Of a DNA stretch of 27,118 bases, positions 1 through 6,432 are shown piece after piece. The stretch is from Lachnospiraceae bacterium UBA1760. Its GTDB lineage: Bacteria; Bacillota; Clostridia; Lachnospirales; Lachnospiraceae. The translations under genes were made by a program, and so were the position numbers. The notes beneath the pieces are model-generated. The model was not told the origin of the DNA and searched no databases. It saw only the letters and a list, made by a program, of their open reading frames with translations. The DNA is taken from positions 55,490 through 82,607 of the forward strand of contig DCHE01000003.1 in the NCBI GenBank assembly GCA_002314775.1, given 5' to 3'. Numbering within the stretch: position 1 is the first letter of the stretch; every line of letters begins with the position of its first letter.

Positions 1-804
1 AGCGACTGCATCAACTCCAATATTGCACTTGTTAATATTGTGAAGGATGCACTCACAGAGTTAAACATTGACCCAAATGTTATAAACCTTGTGGAAAACA
101 CAGACAGAAAGCTTGTCAATGAACTTATTACTATGAACAAGTACATCGACTTAATTATCCCTCGTGGTGGTGCTGGACTTATCCAGAACGTTGTAATGAA
201 TTCTACTGTCCCTGTAATTGAGACAGGAACAGGAAACTGTCATATATACGTGGACAAGGCTGCAGACCTCGACAAGGCTGTTGCAATAATAAGAAATGCC
301 AAGCTCCAGAGACTTGGTGTTTGCAATGCTTGTGAATCCCTTGTAATTCATAAGGATATTGCTGAGGAGGCCATTCCACTTATTGCCGCAGATTTAGCCT
401 CAGACGGAGTCGAGATTCGTGGTGACGAGGCATCTCAGAGCATAAGTAACATAATAGTGCCTGCTTCAATCGAGGATTATGGTACTGAGTATCTTGCAAA
501 GATTATTTCAGCAAAGGTTGTAGACTCACTGGATGAGGCTATAAATCACATTAATACCTACAGCACTGGACATTCAGAGTCAATTATTACAGAGGACTAT
601 GAGGCTGCCCAGAGATTCCTTGACGAGATTGATTCAGCCTGCGTATATGCAAATGCCTCTACAAGATTCACAGACGGCTTTATGTTCGGCTTTGGAGCTG
701 AGATAGGTATTTCCACTCAAAAGATACATGCAAGAGGTCCTATGGGCTTACTTGCGCTCACAACTATCAAGTACATAATCTACGGAAACGGACAGATTAG
801 ATAA
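1..804 (+). CDS. proA: Glutamate-5-semialdehyde dehydrogenase (gamma-glutamyl phosphate reductase), 5' end missing
   Basis: Second step of proline synthesis: NADPH-dependent reduction of gamma-glutamyl phosphate to glutamate-5-semialdehyde, in the cytosol. The reading frame is open from base 1, so the start lies off the window; 267 residues are visible of a family usually near 415. The GTG at 40 is internal, because the residues before it (SNIALVNIV) continue the family pattern. Supporting segments are IPRGGAGLIQ, the NCHIYVD stretch, the catalytic cysteine in RLGVCNACESLVIH, and the C-terminal TTIKY followed by GNGQIR. The usual partner proB (glutamate 5-kinase) would be expected upstream but is not in view. 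The next gene starts 39 bases downstream. Confidence 0.96.
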   Translation, partial: SDCINSNIALVNIVKDALTELNIDPNVINLVENTDRKLVNELITMNKYIDLIIPRGGAGLIQNVVMNSTVPVIETGTGNCHIYVDKAADLDKAVAIIRNAKLQRLGVCNACESLVIHKDIAEEAIPLIAADLASDGVEIRGDEASQSISNIIVPASIEDYGTEYLAKIISAKVVDSLDEAINHINTYSTGHSESIITEDYEAAQRFLDEIDSACVYANASTRFTDGFMFGFGAEIGISTQKIHARGPMGLLALTTIKYIIYGNGQIR

Positions 805-843
805 TAAGTAAACAATATAAATATACACGTGAAAGGAAAAACG

Positions 844-1665
844 ATGGCAAACACAGAGACAAAATTTACAGGTTCTAAAACCTATGTTGCATCAGAAGAT
901 TTATTAACCGCAGTTGACTGCGCAATTGCACTTGAAAAGCCACTCCTTATCAAGGGTGAGCCTGGTACAGGTAAGACAATGCTTGCAGAGGCTATCAGCG
1001 AGTCACTGGGAATGAAGCTTTATATTTGGAACATCAAATCTACAACAAAGGCACAGGATGGCCTCTATGTTTACGATACAATTCAGAGACTTTACGACAG
1101 CCAGTTTGGTGCTGAGGGTGTTGATGATATTGCAAGATACATTAAGCTCGGAAAGCTTGGTGAGGCATTTAAGCAGGAGGAGCAGGTTATACTTCTTATC
1201 GACGAGATTGATAAGGCAGACCTTGAGTTCCCTAACGATCTTCTCTGGGAGCTTGACAAGATGGAGTTTTATATCCATGAGACCAAGGAGACAATAAAGG
1301 CAAAGAAAAGACCAGTTGTGATTATCACCTCAAACGCTGAAAAGGAGCTTCCTGACGCATTTCTTAGAAGATGTATTTTCCACTACATCAGCTTCCCAAC
1401 CAAGGAGGAAATGGAGGAAATTGTAAAGGTTCACTTTGAGAATCTTGATGATAACCTTCTGAAATATGCTATGGATACATTTTACTGGATCAGAAGCATC
1501 AAGGAGGTTAGAAAGAAGCCTAGCACCTCAGAGCTTATTGACTGGTTACAGGCCCTTATGAGAGGCGGAATTGAGCCAGAGACAATCAAGGATAAAATGC
1601 CATACCTTGGCATACTTATTAAGAAGGATGAGGACTTAGAGATAGTTAAAAAGAGGAGAGTATAA
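844..1665 (+). CDS. MoxR/CoxD-type AAA+ ATPase
   Basis: Cytosolic AAA+ ATPase of 273 residues. Walker A is GEPGTGKT, Walker B is ILLIDEID, a sensor-1-like ITSN follows, and an LRRC segment supplies a likely arginine finger. The ATG at 844 is chosen over the GTG at 829 because the ribosome binding site GAAAGGA (831-837) overlaps that GTG and sits six bases before the ATG. MoxR proteins usually act with a VWA-domain protein encoded next door, as chaperone-like machines that mature or activate target complexes (for example CoxD/CoxE for CO dehydrogenase). The next gene starts two bases after this stop and is such a VWA protein. No obvious client enzyme is in the window, so the target is unknown. 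Confidence 0.9.
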   Translation: MANTETKFTGSKTYVASEDLLTAVDCAIALEKPLLIKGEPGTGKTMLAEAISESLGMKLYIWNIKSTTKAQDGLYVYDTIQRLYDSQFGAEGVDDIARYIKLGKLGEAFKQEEQVILLIDEIDKADLEFPNDLLWELDKMEFYIHETKETIKAKKRPVVIITSNAEKELPDAFLRRCIFHYISFPTKEEMEEIVKVHFENLDDNLLKYAMDTFYWIRSIKEVRKKPSTSELIDWLQALMRGGIEPETIKDKMPYLGILIKKDEDLEIVKKRRV

Positions 1666-1666
1666 A

Positions 1667-2863
1667 TTGTTTACTGATTTCTTTTACGTACTTAAGGATA
1701 AGGGTATTACAATCTCAATGACAGAGTGGATTACCTTTATGGACGCATTAAACAAAAATCTCGCGGACTCCAGCCTTGAAAGGCTTTATTATCTCGGACG
1801 TATGATTCTAGTTAAGACCGAGTCGGATTTCGACAAGTACGATCTTGCATTTCAGGAATACTTTAAGGACATTAAGCACTATGATGAAATTCCTGACAAT
1901 ATCAGAAAGTGGCTTGAGAAGGACGGTATGGAGCCAGATCAGCAAAACATAGAGCTTTACTCATACCAGATGAAGCGAGATATAAATGAAACCAAGAGAA
2001 TGTTCAGAGAGCGTATCACTGAACAGAACTCTGAGCATAACGGTGGAAATTACTGGATTGGTACAAGCGGAGGCTCTGCCTTTGGACATTCCGGTCGTAA
2101 CAAGGGTGGAATAAGAGTTGGTGGAAAGCCTGGCTTTAGAAGTGCCTTCTCCGTAAATGGTGAGCGTAAATACATCGATTTTCGCCATGACAAAACTCTT
2201 GATATCAGACAGTTCCAGGTTGCATTTAGAAAGCTTAGACAGTTCTCCTCAAAGATTGAGGCGGCAAAAACTGAGCTTGACCTTGATGAAACCATCGATA
2301 AAACCTGTAATAACGGTGGATATTTGCAGCTTGAATTCCAAAAGCCAAGAAAAAATACAGTCAAGCTTTTACTTCTTTTTGACTGTGGTGGAACTATGTA
2401 CCCATTTATGGAATTGTGTAACTCATTATTCCAGGCAGTTCATAAGGCGAACCATTTCAAGGATGTAAAGACCTATTATTTCCACAACTGTATTTACAGC
2501 AAGGTATATAAGACCGCTGAGTGCGAGCTTGGCGACTGGATTGACCTTGAGGAGCTTTTTAGAAAGACAGACAAGGATTATAAGGTAATTATCATTGGAG
2601 ACGCTCAGATGGCCCCTGAAGAGCTTTTTGACGTAAATGGTAACTACAGGGGACCTAACGACGGCAAGTCTGGTTACGAATGGAACCAGATTTTATCAAA
2701 AAAATATAGAAGAGTTATATGGCTTAACCCTTCAAGACATCCAAACGCAGCAATGCTTTCATGGATGGAGGCAGAGGCAACCCTTGCCGAGCTTTATCCT
2801 ATGTATCCACTTACTGTAAACGGACTTAAGGAAGGTATCAAAAAGCTTATGGCTCCAAAGTAA
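1667..2863 (+). CDS. VWA-domain (CoxE-like) partner of the MoxR ATPase
   Basis: 398 residues, starting at TTG 1667 with ribosome binding site AGAGGAG seven bases upstream, inside the end of the ATPase gene; the two-base gap suggests coupled translation. The N-terminal half is helical and charged, with a Gly/Ser-rich stretch near residues 125-165. The C-terminal third is a von Willebrand A-like fold: LLLLFDCGGTM (Asp239 to Thr243), VKTYYFHN, VIIIGDAQM. A standard MIDAS is DxSxS; here it reads D-C-G-G-T, so metal binding may be weak or altered. MoxR/VWA pairs act as protein-maturation chaperones; this one has no recognisable client nearby. It contains no predicted membrane segment, so it is probably cytosolic. 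Confidence 0.85.
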   Translation: MFTDFFYVLKDKGITISMTEWITFMDALNKNLADSSLERLYYLGRMILVKTESDFDKYDLAFQEYFKDIKHYDEIPDNIRKWLEKDGMEPDQQNIELYSYQMKRDINETKRMFRERITEQNSEHNGGNYWIGTSGGSAFGHSGRNKGGIRVGGKPGFRSAFSVNGERKYIDFRHDKTLDIRQFQVAFRKLRQFSSKIEAAKTELDLDETIDKTCNNGGYLQLEFQKPRKNTVKLLLLFDCGGTMYPFMELCNSLFQAVHKANHFKDVKTYYFHNCIYSKVYKTAECELGDWIDLEELFRKTDKDYKVIIIGDAQMAPEELFDVNGNYRGPNDGKSGYEWNQILSKKYRRVIWLNPSRHPNAAMLSWMEAEATLAELYPMYPLTVNGLKEGIKKLMAPK

Positions 2864-2902
2864 CAAAATATAGAAAAGCTTATTTGATTGGAGGTTAGTG
2901 TA

Positions 2903-3820
2903 TTGGATTACAGTCAAATGACAGGCCTTGTGCTTGGTGGCGGCGGGGGAAAAGGCGCATACCAGGCAGGGGTTTTAAAGGTATTATACGAAAATGATTT
3001 ACTCACTGATATAGGTGCAATTTCCGGAGTTTCAATCGGTTCAGTTAACGGAGTTCTCTACTCACTAGGCAAGGCTGAGCTTATGAAGAAGGTTTGGGAT
3101 GCAATTGACCTTGATATGGTGCTTGAAATTAACGAAAATACAATATCTGAAAATGGCATATACTTTCAGAGAGACAAGATGTCAAAGATGATTGATGACC
3201 ATATCAATCTAGATGAAGTATCTAAATCTGAAACTGAGCTATATGCCTGCTTATCAAAGATTGAAAATGAAGAATATAAGGCTGAATATATGAAGCTTAA
3301 TGGAAAAACTCCTGAGGAGATTAAGCAGATTATTCTTGCTACAACAGCACTTCCTGTATTATTTGAACCAATAACAATAGATGGATTTATGTACAGAGAT
3401 GGTGGAATTAAGGATAATGAGCCTATTAAACCACTATATGATCTTGGAATTAGAAGATTTATTGTAATTGGACTCAAGTATGACAAGGTATTTGTTCCTA
3501 CAGGATACCCTGATGCAGAGTTTATTGTTATCTATCCAAGTCACGATTTAGGCGACCTGATTAGCGGAACCTTAAACTTTAGCTCTAAGGCTAAGGAATT
3601 CAAGTGGAGACTTGGAGAAAAGGATGCAAAAAGAGCCATTAAAACCAAGTTTGAGAAGCAGGAGATTTATATTAATCTCGAAAAACAGCTTGCGTTAAAT
3701 GATTACAATGAGCTTGTTAGCACAATGCGTCCAGAAGCGAAGAGTGCCGAATTAAACACTAGCATAAATACTAATATTGACAAGTTTAATGAAATTGCAA
3801 AGAAGTTTGATATATTCTAA
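2903..3820 (+). CDS. Patatin-like phospholipase/esterase
   Basis: 305 residues. The start is TTG 2903, because GGAGGT at 2890-2895 lies seven bases before it and overlaps an earlier in-frame TTG (2888), ruling that one out. Patatin features are all present: oxyanion loop GGGGGKG (residues 12-18), nucleophile elbow G-V-S-I-G (Ser44) and the dyad aspartate in Y-R-D-G-G (Asp166), so a Ser-Asp acyl hydrolase is expected. Family members cleave acyl chains from phospholipids or related esters; the true substrate cannot be read from the sequence. No signal peptide or membrane segment is seen. It follows the VWA gene by 39 bases and is probably co-transcribed. The residues after about 220 look family-specific. 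Confidence 0.92.
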   Translation: MDYSQMTGLVLGGGGGKGAYQAGVLKVLYENDLLTDIGAISGVSIGSVNGVLYSLGKAELMKKVWDAIDLDMVLEINENTISENGIYFQRDKMSKMIDDHINLDEVSKSETELYACLSKIENEEYKAEYMKLNGKTPEEIKQIILATTALPVLFEPITIDGFMYRDGGIKDNEPIKPLYDLGIRRFIVIGLKYDKVFVPTGYPDAEFIVIYPSHDLGDLISGTLNFSSKAKEFKWRLGEKDAKRAIKTKFEKQEIYINLEKQLALNDYNELVSTMRPEAKSAELNTSINTNIDKFNEIAKKFDIF

Positions 3821-3886
3821 CTAGCAAGTACTAACTAATCAACTTGATATAAATTATTGAGTATTAACATAGGAGGGGGTATTGTT

Positions 3887-4504
3887 ATGGCAAGAAATAT
3901 TATTACAATAGGCAGACAATTTGGAAGTAACGGAAGAATTATCGGCAAGCTTGTAGCTGAAAAAATGAATGCTAAGTATTATGACAAAGAGATATTAAAG
4001 GAAGCTGCAAAGAATTCTGGAGTTTGTGAGGAAATCCTAAGTTCTCTTGACGAAAAGCCAAATAAAAGCTTACTTTACTCTGTAGTTATGGATCCTTATT
4101 CATTTGGATATTTTGGTAATCAGGGATACAACCTTGGATTAAACCAAAAGGCCTTTCAGGCTACCTATGATACAATTAAAATGATTGCTGAAACTGAGGA
4201 AAAGGCAGTAATTGTAGGCAGATGCTCAGATTATATTCTTCGAAATGACAAAAACTGTCTTAAGGTGTTTATATATGCACCTGTGGAGGAAAGAATAAAG
4301 ACTGTTCAGGAGAGATTCGGTCTTACAGAGGCAAAGGCCAGAGATCAGATAAATAAAGAGGATAAACAGAGAGCTTCCTATTACAATTATTATTCATCGA
4401 ATAAATGGGGACATGCTGAAAGCTACGATTTATGTATTAATAGTGCGCTTATGTCTAATGAAAAAATAGCTGACGAGATTGTAAGATATGCAGCCCTTTG
4501 TTAA
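3887..4504 (+). CDS. Cytidylate kinase-like family protein (AAK6/Cmk2 type)
   Basis: 205 residues from ATG 3887; AGGAGGGGG at 3871-3879 is a very strong ribosome binding site seven bases upstream, so the earlier in-frame TTG (3857) is rejected. The start IITIGRQFGSNGRIIG is the P-loop version seen in the cytidylate-kinase-like family, followed by YYDKEIL. IVGRCSDYIL, VFIYAPVEERI and a RASYYNYYSS lid-like segment fit a nucleoside monophosphate kinase fold. This family is distinct from the classical Cmk, and its substrate is mostly untested. The gene lies 66 bases after the patatin gene and is followed by a hairpin terminator, so it likely closes the + strand operon. Confidence 0.85.
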   Translation: MARNIITIGRQFGSNGRIIGKLVAEKMNAKYYDKEILKEAAKNSGVCEEILSSLDEKPNKSLLYSVVMDPYSFGYFGNQGYNLGLNQKAFQATYDTIKMIAETEEKAVIVGRCSDYILRNDKNCLKVFIYAPVEERIKTVQERFGLTEAKARDQINKEDKQRASYYNYYSSNKWGHAESYDLCINSALMSNEKIADEIVRYAALC

Positions 4505-4573
4505 TAATAATAATTTGGTTAACTATAATTACATTATGTAAACTCAATTATACTAATCAATAATTAATGTTTG

Positions 4574-4629
4574 AATATATAGCAATATAGTAATAACCAT
4601 ACAACTATATTGCTATATATTTTGTTTTT
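4574..4629 (+). terminator. AT-rich hairpin terminator after the kinase-like gene
   Basis: The arms at 4575-4590 and 4605-4620 are perfect 16-bp complements with a 14-base loop; one more A-T pair extends the stem to 4574/4621. A T-rich run (TTTTGTTTTT) follows on the + strand. The stem is almost all A-T, unlike a classical GC-rich stem, but length and T-run make an intrinsic terminator the simplest reading. It separates the kinase-like gene from the GNAT gene. Confidence 0.7.
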
Positions 4630-4670
4630 GAAATCAAATCAAATATCAATTAATTACAAGGAGAATTATT

Positions 4671-5144
4671 ATGAATATAGTTAGAAGAGCAGCCAAGGAG
4701 GATTTATCAGGAATAAATTCACTTCTTGGCCAGGTACTTTTAGTTCATCATAATGGAAGGCCTGATTTGTTCAAGCCAGTTGGACAAAAATATACTGATG
4801 AAACCCTAGAAACAATGTTTATGGATGATGAAAATCCAATTTTTGTATGTGTAAATGAGGAAAATAAGGTTCTTGGACACTGTTTTTGCCAGACCAAAAC
4901 CCAGAAGGAAGGTCCGGCAACCTACGCATTTAAAACCTTATACATTGACGATTTATGTGTTGATGAAACAAGTAGAAATACCCATGTTGGCAGAACCCTT
5001 TATGAGTATGTAAAGGAATACGCAAAGGCTAATGGTTATTACAACGTAACCCTTCATGCCTGGGAATGTAATCCAAATGCTTGCGGCTTTTATAGTCATT
5101 TAGGTCTTAAAATCCAGCAGTATACAATGGAAGAGATTCTTTAA
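4671..5144 (+). CDS. GNAT-family N-acetyltransferase
   Basis: 157 residues; AAGGAG at 4658-4663 precedes the ATG by seven bases. The N-terminal IVRRAAKEDLSGIN and the acetyl-CoA-binding stretch LCVDETSRNTHVGRTLYEYV are typical of GNAT enzymes, and the C-terminal WECNPNACGFYSHLGL is the usual strand with the conserved tyrosine. The family transfers an acetyl group from acetyl-CoA to an amine on a small molecule or protein; no substrate can be assigned. It stands alone between an upstream terminator and a convergent gene whose stop is only four bases away, with no terminator visible between them, so its transcript probably runs antisense into the recombinase gene. No convincing promoter was found between 4621 and 4657. 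Confidence 0.9.
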   Translation: MNIVRRAAKEDLSGINSLLGQVLLVHHNGRPDLFKPVGQKYTDETLETMFMDDENPIFVCVNEENKVLGHCFCQTKTQKEGPATYAFKTLYIDDLCVDETSRNTHVGRTLYEYVKEYAKANGYYNVTLHAWECNPNACGFYSHLGLKIQQYTMEEIL

Positions 5145-5148
5145 TTAA

Positions 5149-6204
5149 TTATTCATCATCTTTTCTAAGAATAACCCTGTCCTTGGCCTTGTATTTACGT
5201 TCCTGATCCATGTCTGCATAGTGTTTTTTTGTGGTATTTACATCCTTGTGGCCAAGAACATCTGCAACAAGGTATATGTCATTTGTCTCATTATAAAGGG
5301 CTGTACCGTAGGTACTTCTTAGCTTATGAGGTGTAATATGCTTGGTTGGCGTGGTTACAGTTGCATATTTTTTTACAAGGTTTTCTACTGCACGAACACC
5401 TATTCGTTTTCTCTGTGAGGAGAGAAATAGAGCATTTTCATGGCCTGGAAGTGCTTCAATTTTCTCCCTTTCAGCAAGGTAATCCTGTAATGCAACCTCG
5501 GCCTCATGTCCAAAGAAAACGTAGGCCTCATAACCGCCTTTTCGGGTAACCTTTATCCTTGCATTATTGAAATCAATGTCTTTAAGATTAAGTCCAACGC
5601 ACTCAGATACTCGAATACCTGTTCCAAGCATCAGGGTAAGCAAGGCTAAGTCACGTACCTTGAGTTTTTCATGGCTTTCTAGCTGTTTTTTGGTAAGCTT
5701 ATTGCCATATTCAACAGTGTCTAAAAAGTTAGCAACCTCATCAGTATCCATACGGATGATAGCCTTGTCACGTATTTTAGGCATATCGACCTTTTCAGTG
5801 ACATTCTGGCTTAACATATCATGCTTATACATGTAGCTGAAAAATGTTCTAAGTGCAGACATTTTTCTTTTTTTGCCTCTGGCATCATTGGTATAGGTGC
5901 GACCATTTTTTTCATAAAGTGACAGATAGTTTAAGTATTCCTCAAAATCAAGTGCAGTTAAATTCTCAAGATCACCAAGTGTAATTTCTTTAATTTCTTT
6001 TTTTCCTAAATCAGGATTTGTTTCATGAAGAAATTCAAAAAAATATTTTATGTCATAGGCATAGCCAACACGAGTTCTTGGTGCAGCAGTCTGTGCAATA
6101 CCTAGAAAATAAACATTAACATAATGAGGTAATTCACTAATTACAGATTTTAATTGCATAAGGAGTTTTTTCTCAAGTTCCTTATTATATGAGATTTCAG
6201 CCAT
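5149..6204 (-). CDS. xerS-like: Xer-type tyrosine recombinase, XerS-like (candidate single-protein chromosome dimer resolvase)
   Basis: 351 residues from ATG 6204; AAAGAG (6218-6213) lies eight bases upstream and overlaps the alternative GTG at 6213. All tyrosine-recombinase catalytic residues are present: Arg198 (GTGIRVSE), Lys222 (VTRKGG), His293 and Arg296 (TPHKLR), His319 (LGHKD) and nucleophile Tyr329 (KKHY). The N-terminal core-binding domain begins LPHYVNVYF, then a YAYDIKYFFEFL helix. Length and N-terminal pattern match streptococcal XerS (about 356 residues, IMPWYVLEYY, as I recall it) better than XerC/XerD (about 300). XerS works alone on a dif site just upstream of its gene; here a palindrome lies 33 bases upstream. 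No phage or transfer genes flank it, so a chromosomal role is favoured over an element integrase. Transcribed from its own promoter. The XerS assignment is from remembered family patterns. Confidence 0.85.
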   Translation of the reverse strand: MAEISYNKELEKKLLMQLKSVISELPHYVNVYFLGIAQTAAPRTRVGYAYDIKYFFEFLHETNPDLGKKEIKEITLGDLENLTALDFEEYLNYLSLYEKNGRTYTNDARGKKRKMSALRTFFSYMYKHDMLSQNVTEKVDMPKIRDKAIIRMDTDEVANFLDTVEYGNKLTKKQLESHEKLKVRDLALLTLMLGTGIRVSECVGLNLKDIDFNNARIKVTRKGGYEAYVFFGHEAEVALQDYLAEREKIEALPGHENALFLSSQRKRIGVRAVENLVKKYATVTTPTKHITPHKLRSTYGTALYNETNDIYLVADVLGHKDVNTTKKHYADMDQERKYKAKDRVILRKDDE

Positions 6205-6236
6205 AATAACCACTCTTTCTACGTATTTTCGGTACT

Positions 6237-6270
6237 AACTATTCGCAAAACACGGATTTTACGAATAGTT
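6237..6270. other. Candidate dif-like Xer recombination site upstream of the recombinase gene
   Basis: A 34-bp interrupted palindrome. Outer arms AACTATTCG (6237-6245) and CGAATAGTT (6262-6270) are perfect complements; one mismatch (6246/6261) follows, then AAAA (6247-6250) against TTTT (6257-6260), around the asymmetric centre CACGGA (6251-6256). Read as a Xer site it gives 11-bp arms at 6240-6250 and 6257-6267 (10 of 11 symmetric) with a 6-bp centre, the spacing of known dif sites. An asymmetric centre would set direction. It lies in the expected 5' leader of the recombinase transcript, so an operator or RNA hairpin is the alternative. The function is inferred; the palindrome is seen directly. 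Confidence 0.55.
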
Positions 6271-6284
6271 GTATGTCAATTCCT

Positions 6285-6313
6285 ATAATACTCTTCCTTT
6301 AATCCTTTGTCAA
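6285..6313 (-). promoter_or_regulatory. Sigma-A type promoter for the recombinase gene
   Basis: On the - strand: a perfect -35 TTGACA (6313-6308), a 17-bp spacer, and -10 TATTAT (6290-6285, five of six matches to TATAAT). Transcription should begin near 6278, leaving a leader of about 74 bases that contains the 6237-6270 palindrome. It lies between the terminator of the large upstream operon and the recombinase gene, so the recombinase appears to be transcribed independently. Confidence 0.7.
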
Positions 6314-6383
6314 TACACTCAAAAAATATAGGTATAACTTATTATTAAATTATCGAATTACAATACTAATTCATTGCTTTACA

Positions 6384-6418
6384 AATTAAAACCCCTTTAA
6401 CTATTCAGATAAAGGGGT
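6384..6418 (-). terminator. Intrinsic terminator ending the rluD operon
   Basis: Read on the - strand: ACCCCTTTA (6418-6410), a 10-base loop, then TAAAGGGGT (6399-6391) followed by TTTAATTTG. The nine-pair stem with four G-C pairs and a T-run, starting 15 bases after the rluD stop, is a clear intrinsic terminator. The A-rich other side gives it some chance of working on the + strand too. Confidence 0.85.
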
Positions 6419-6432
6419 AAATAAAATTATAA

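Noticed and set aside
829..843. GTG at 829 as start of the MoxR ATPase
   Set aside because: The codon overlaps the ribosome binding site GAAAGGA that serves ATG 844.
844..4504. Anti-phage defence island (patatin effector with ATPase and nucleotide enzyme)
   Set aside because: Patatin effectors in CBASS come with a CD-NTase cyclase; none is present. The kinase-like protein is not a cyclase, and MoxR/VWA pairs are common outside defence.
4524..4529. TATAAT as a promoter for the GNAT gene
   Set aside because: The -35 position has no match, and the hairpin terminator lies between it and the gene.
5149..6204. Recombinase as the integrase of a phage or integrative element
   Set aside because: No other mobility, phage or transfer genes lie near it, base composition matches the neighbours, and both flanks are housekeeping genes. 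A chromosomal Xer role fits better.
6237..6270. LexA or SOS-type operator
   Set aside because: The arm spacing and sequence do not fit the GAAC-N4-GTTC (Firmicutes SOS box) pattern.
6398..6406. Second copy of the palindrome arm (TAACTATTC) in the terminator loop
   Set aside because: Only nine bases match, with no partner arm and no TTCG continuation; chance identity in AT-rich DNA is likely.
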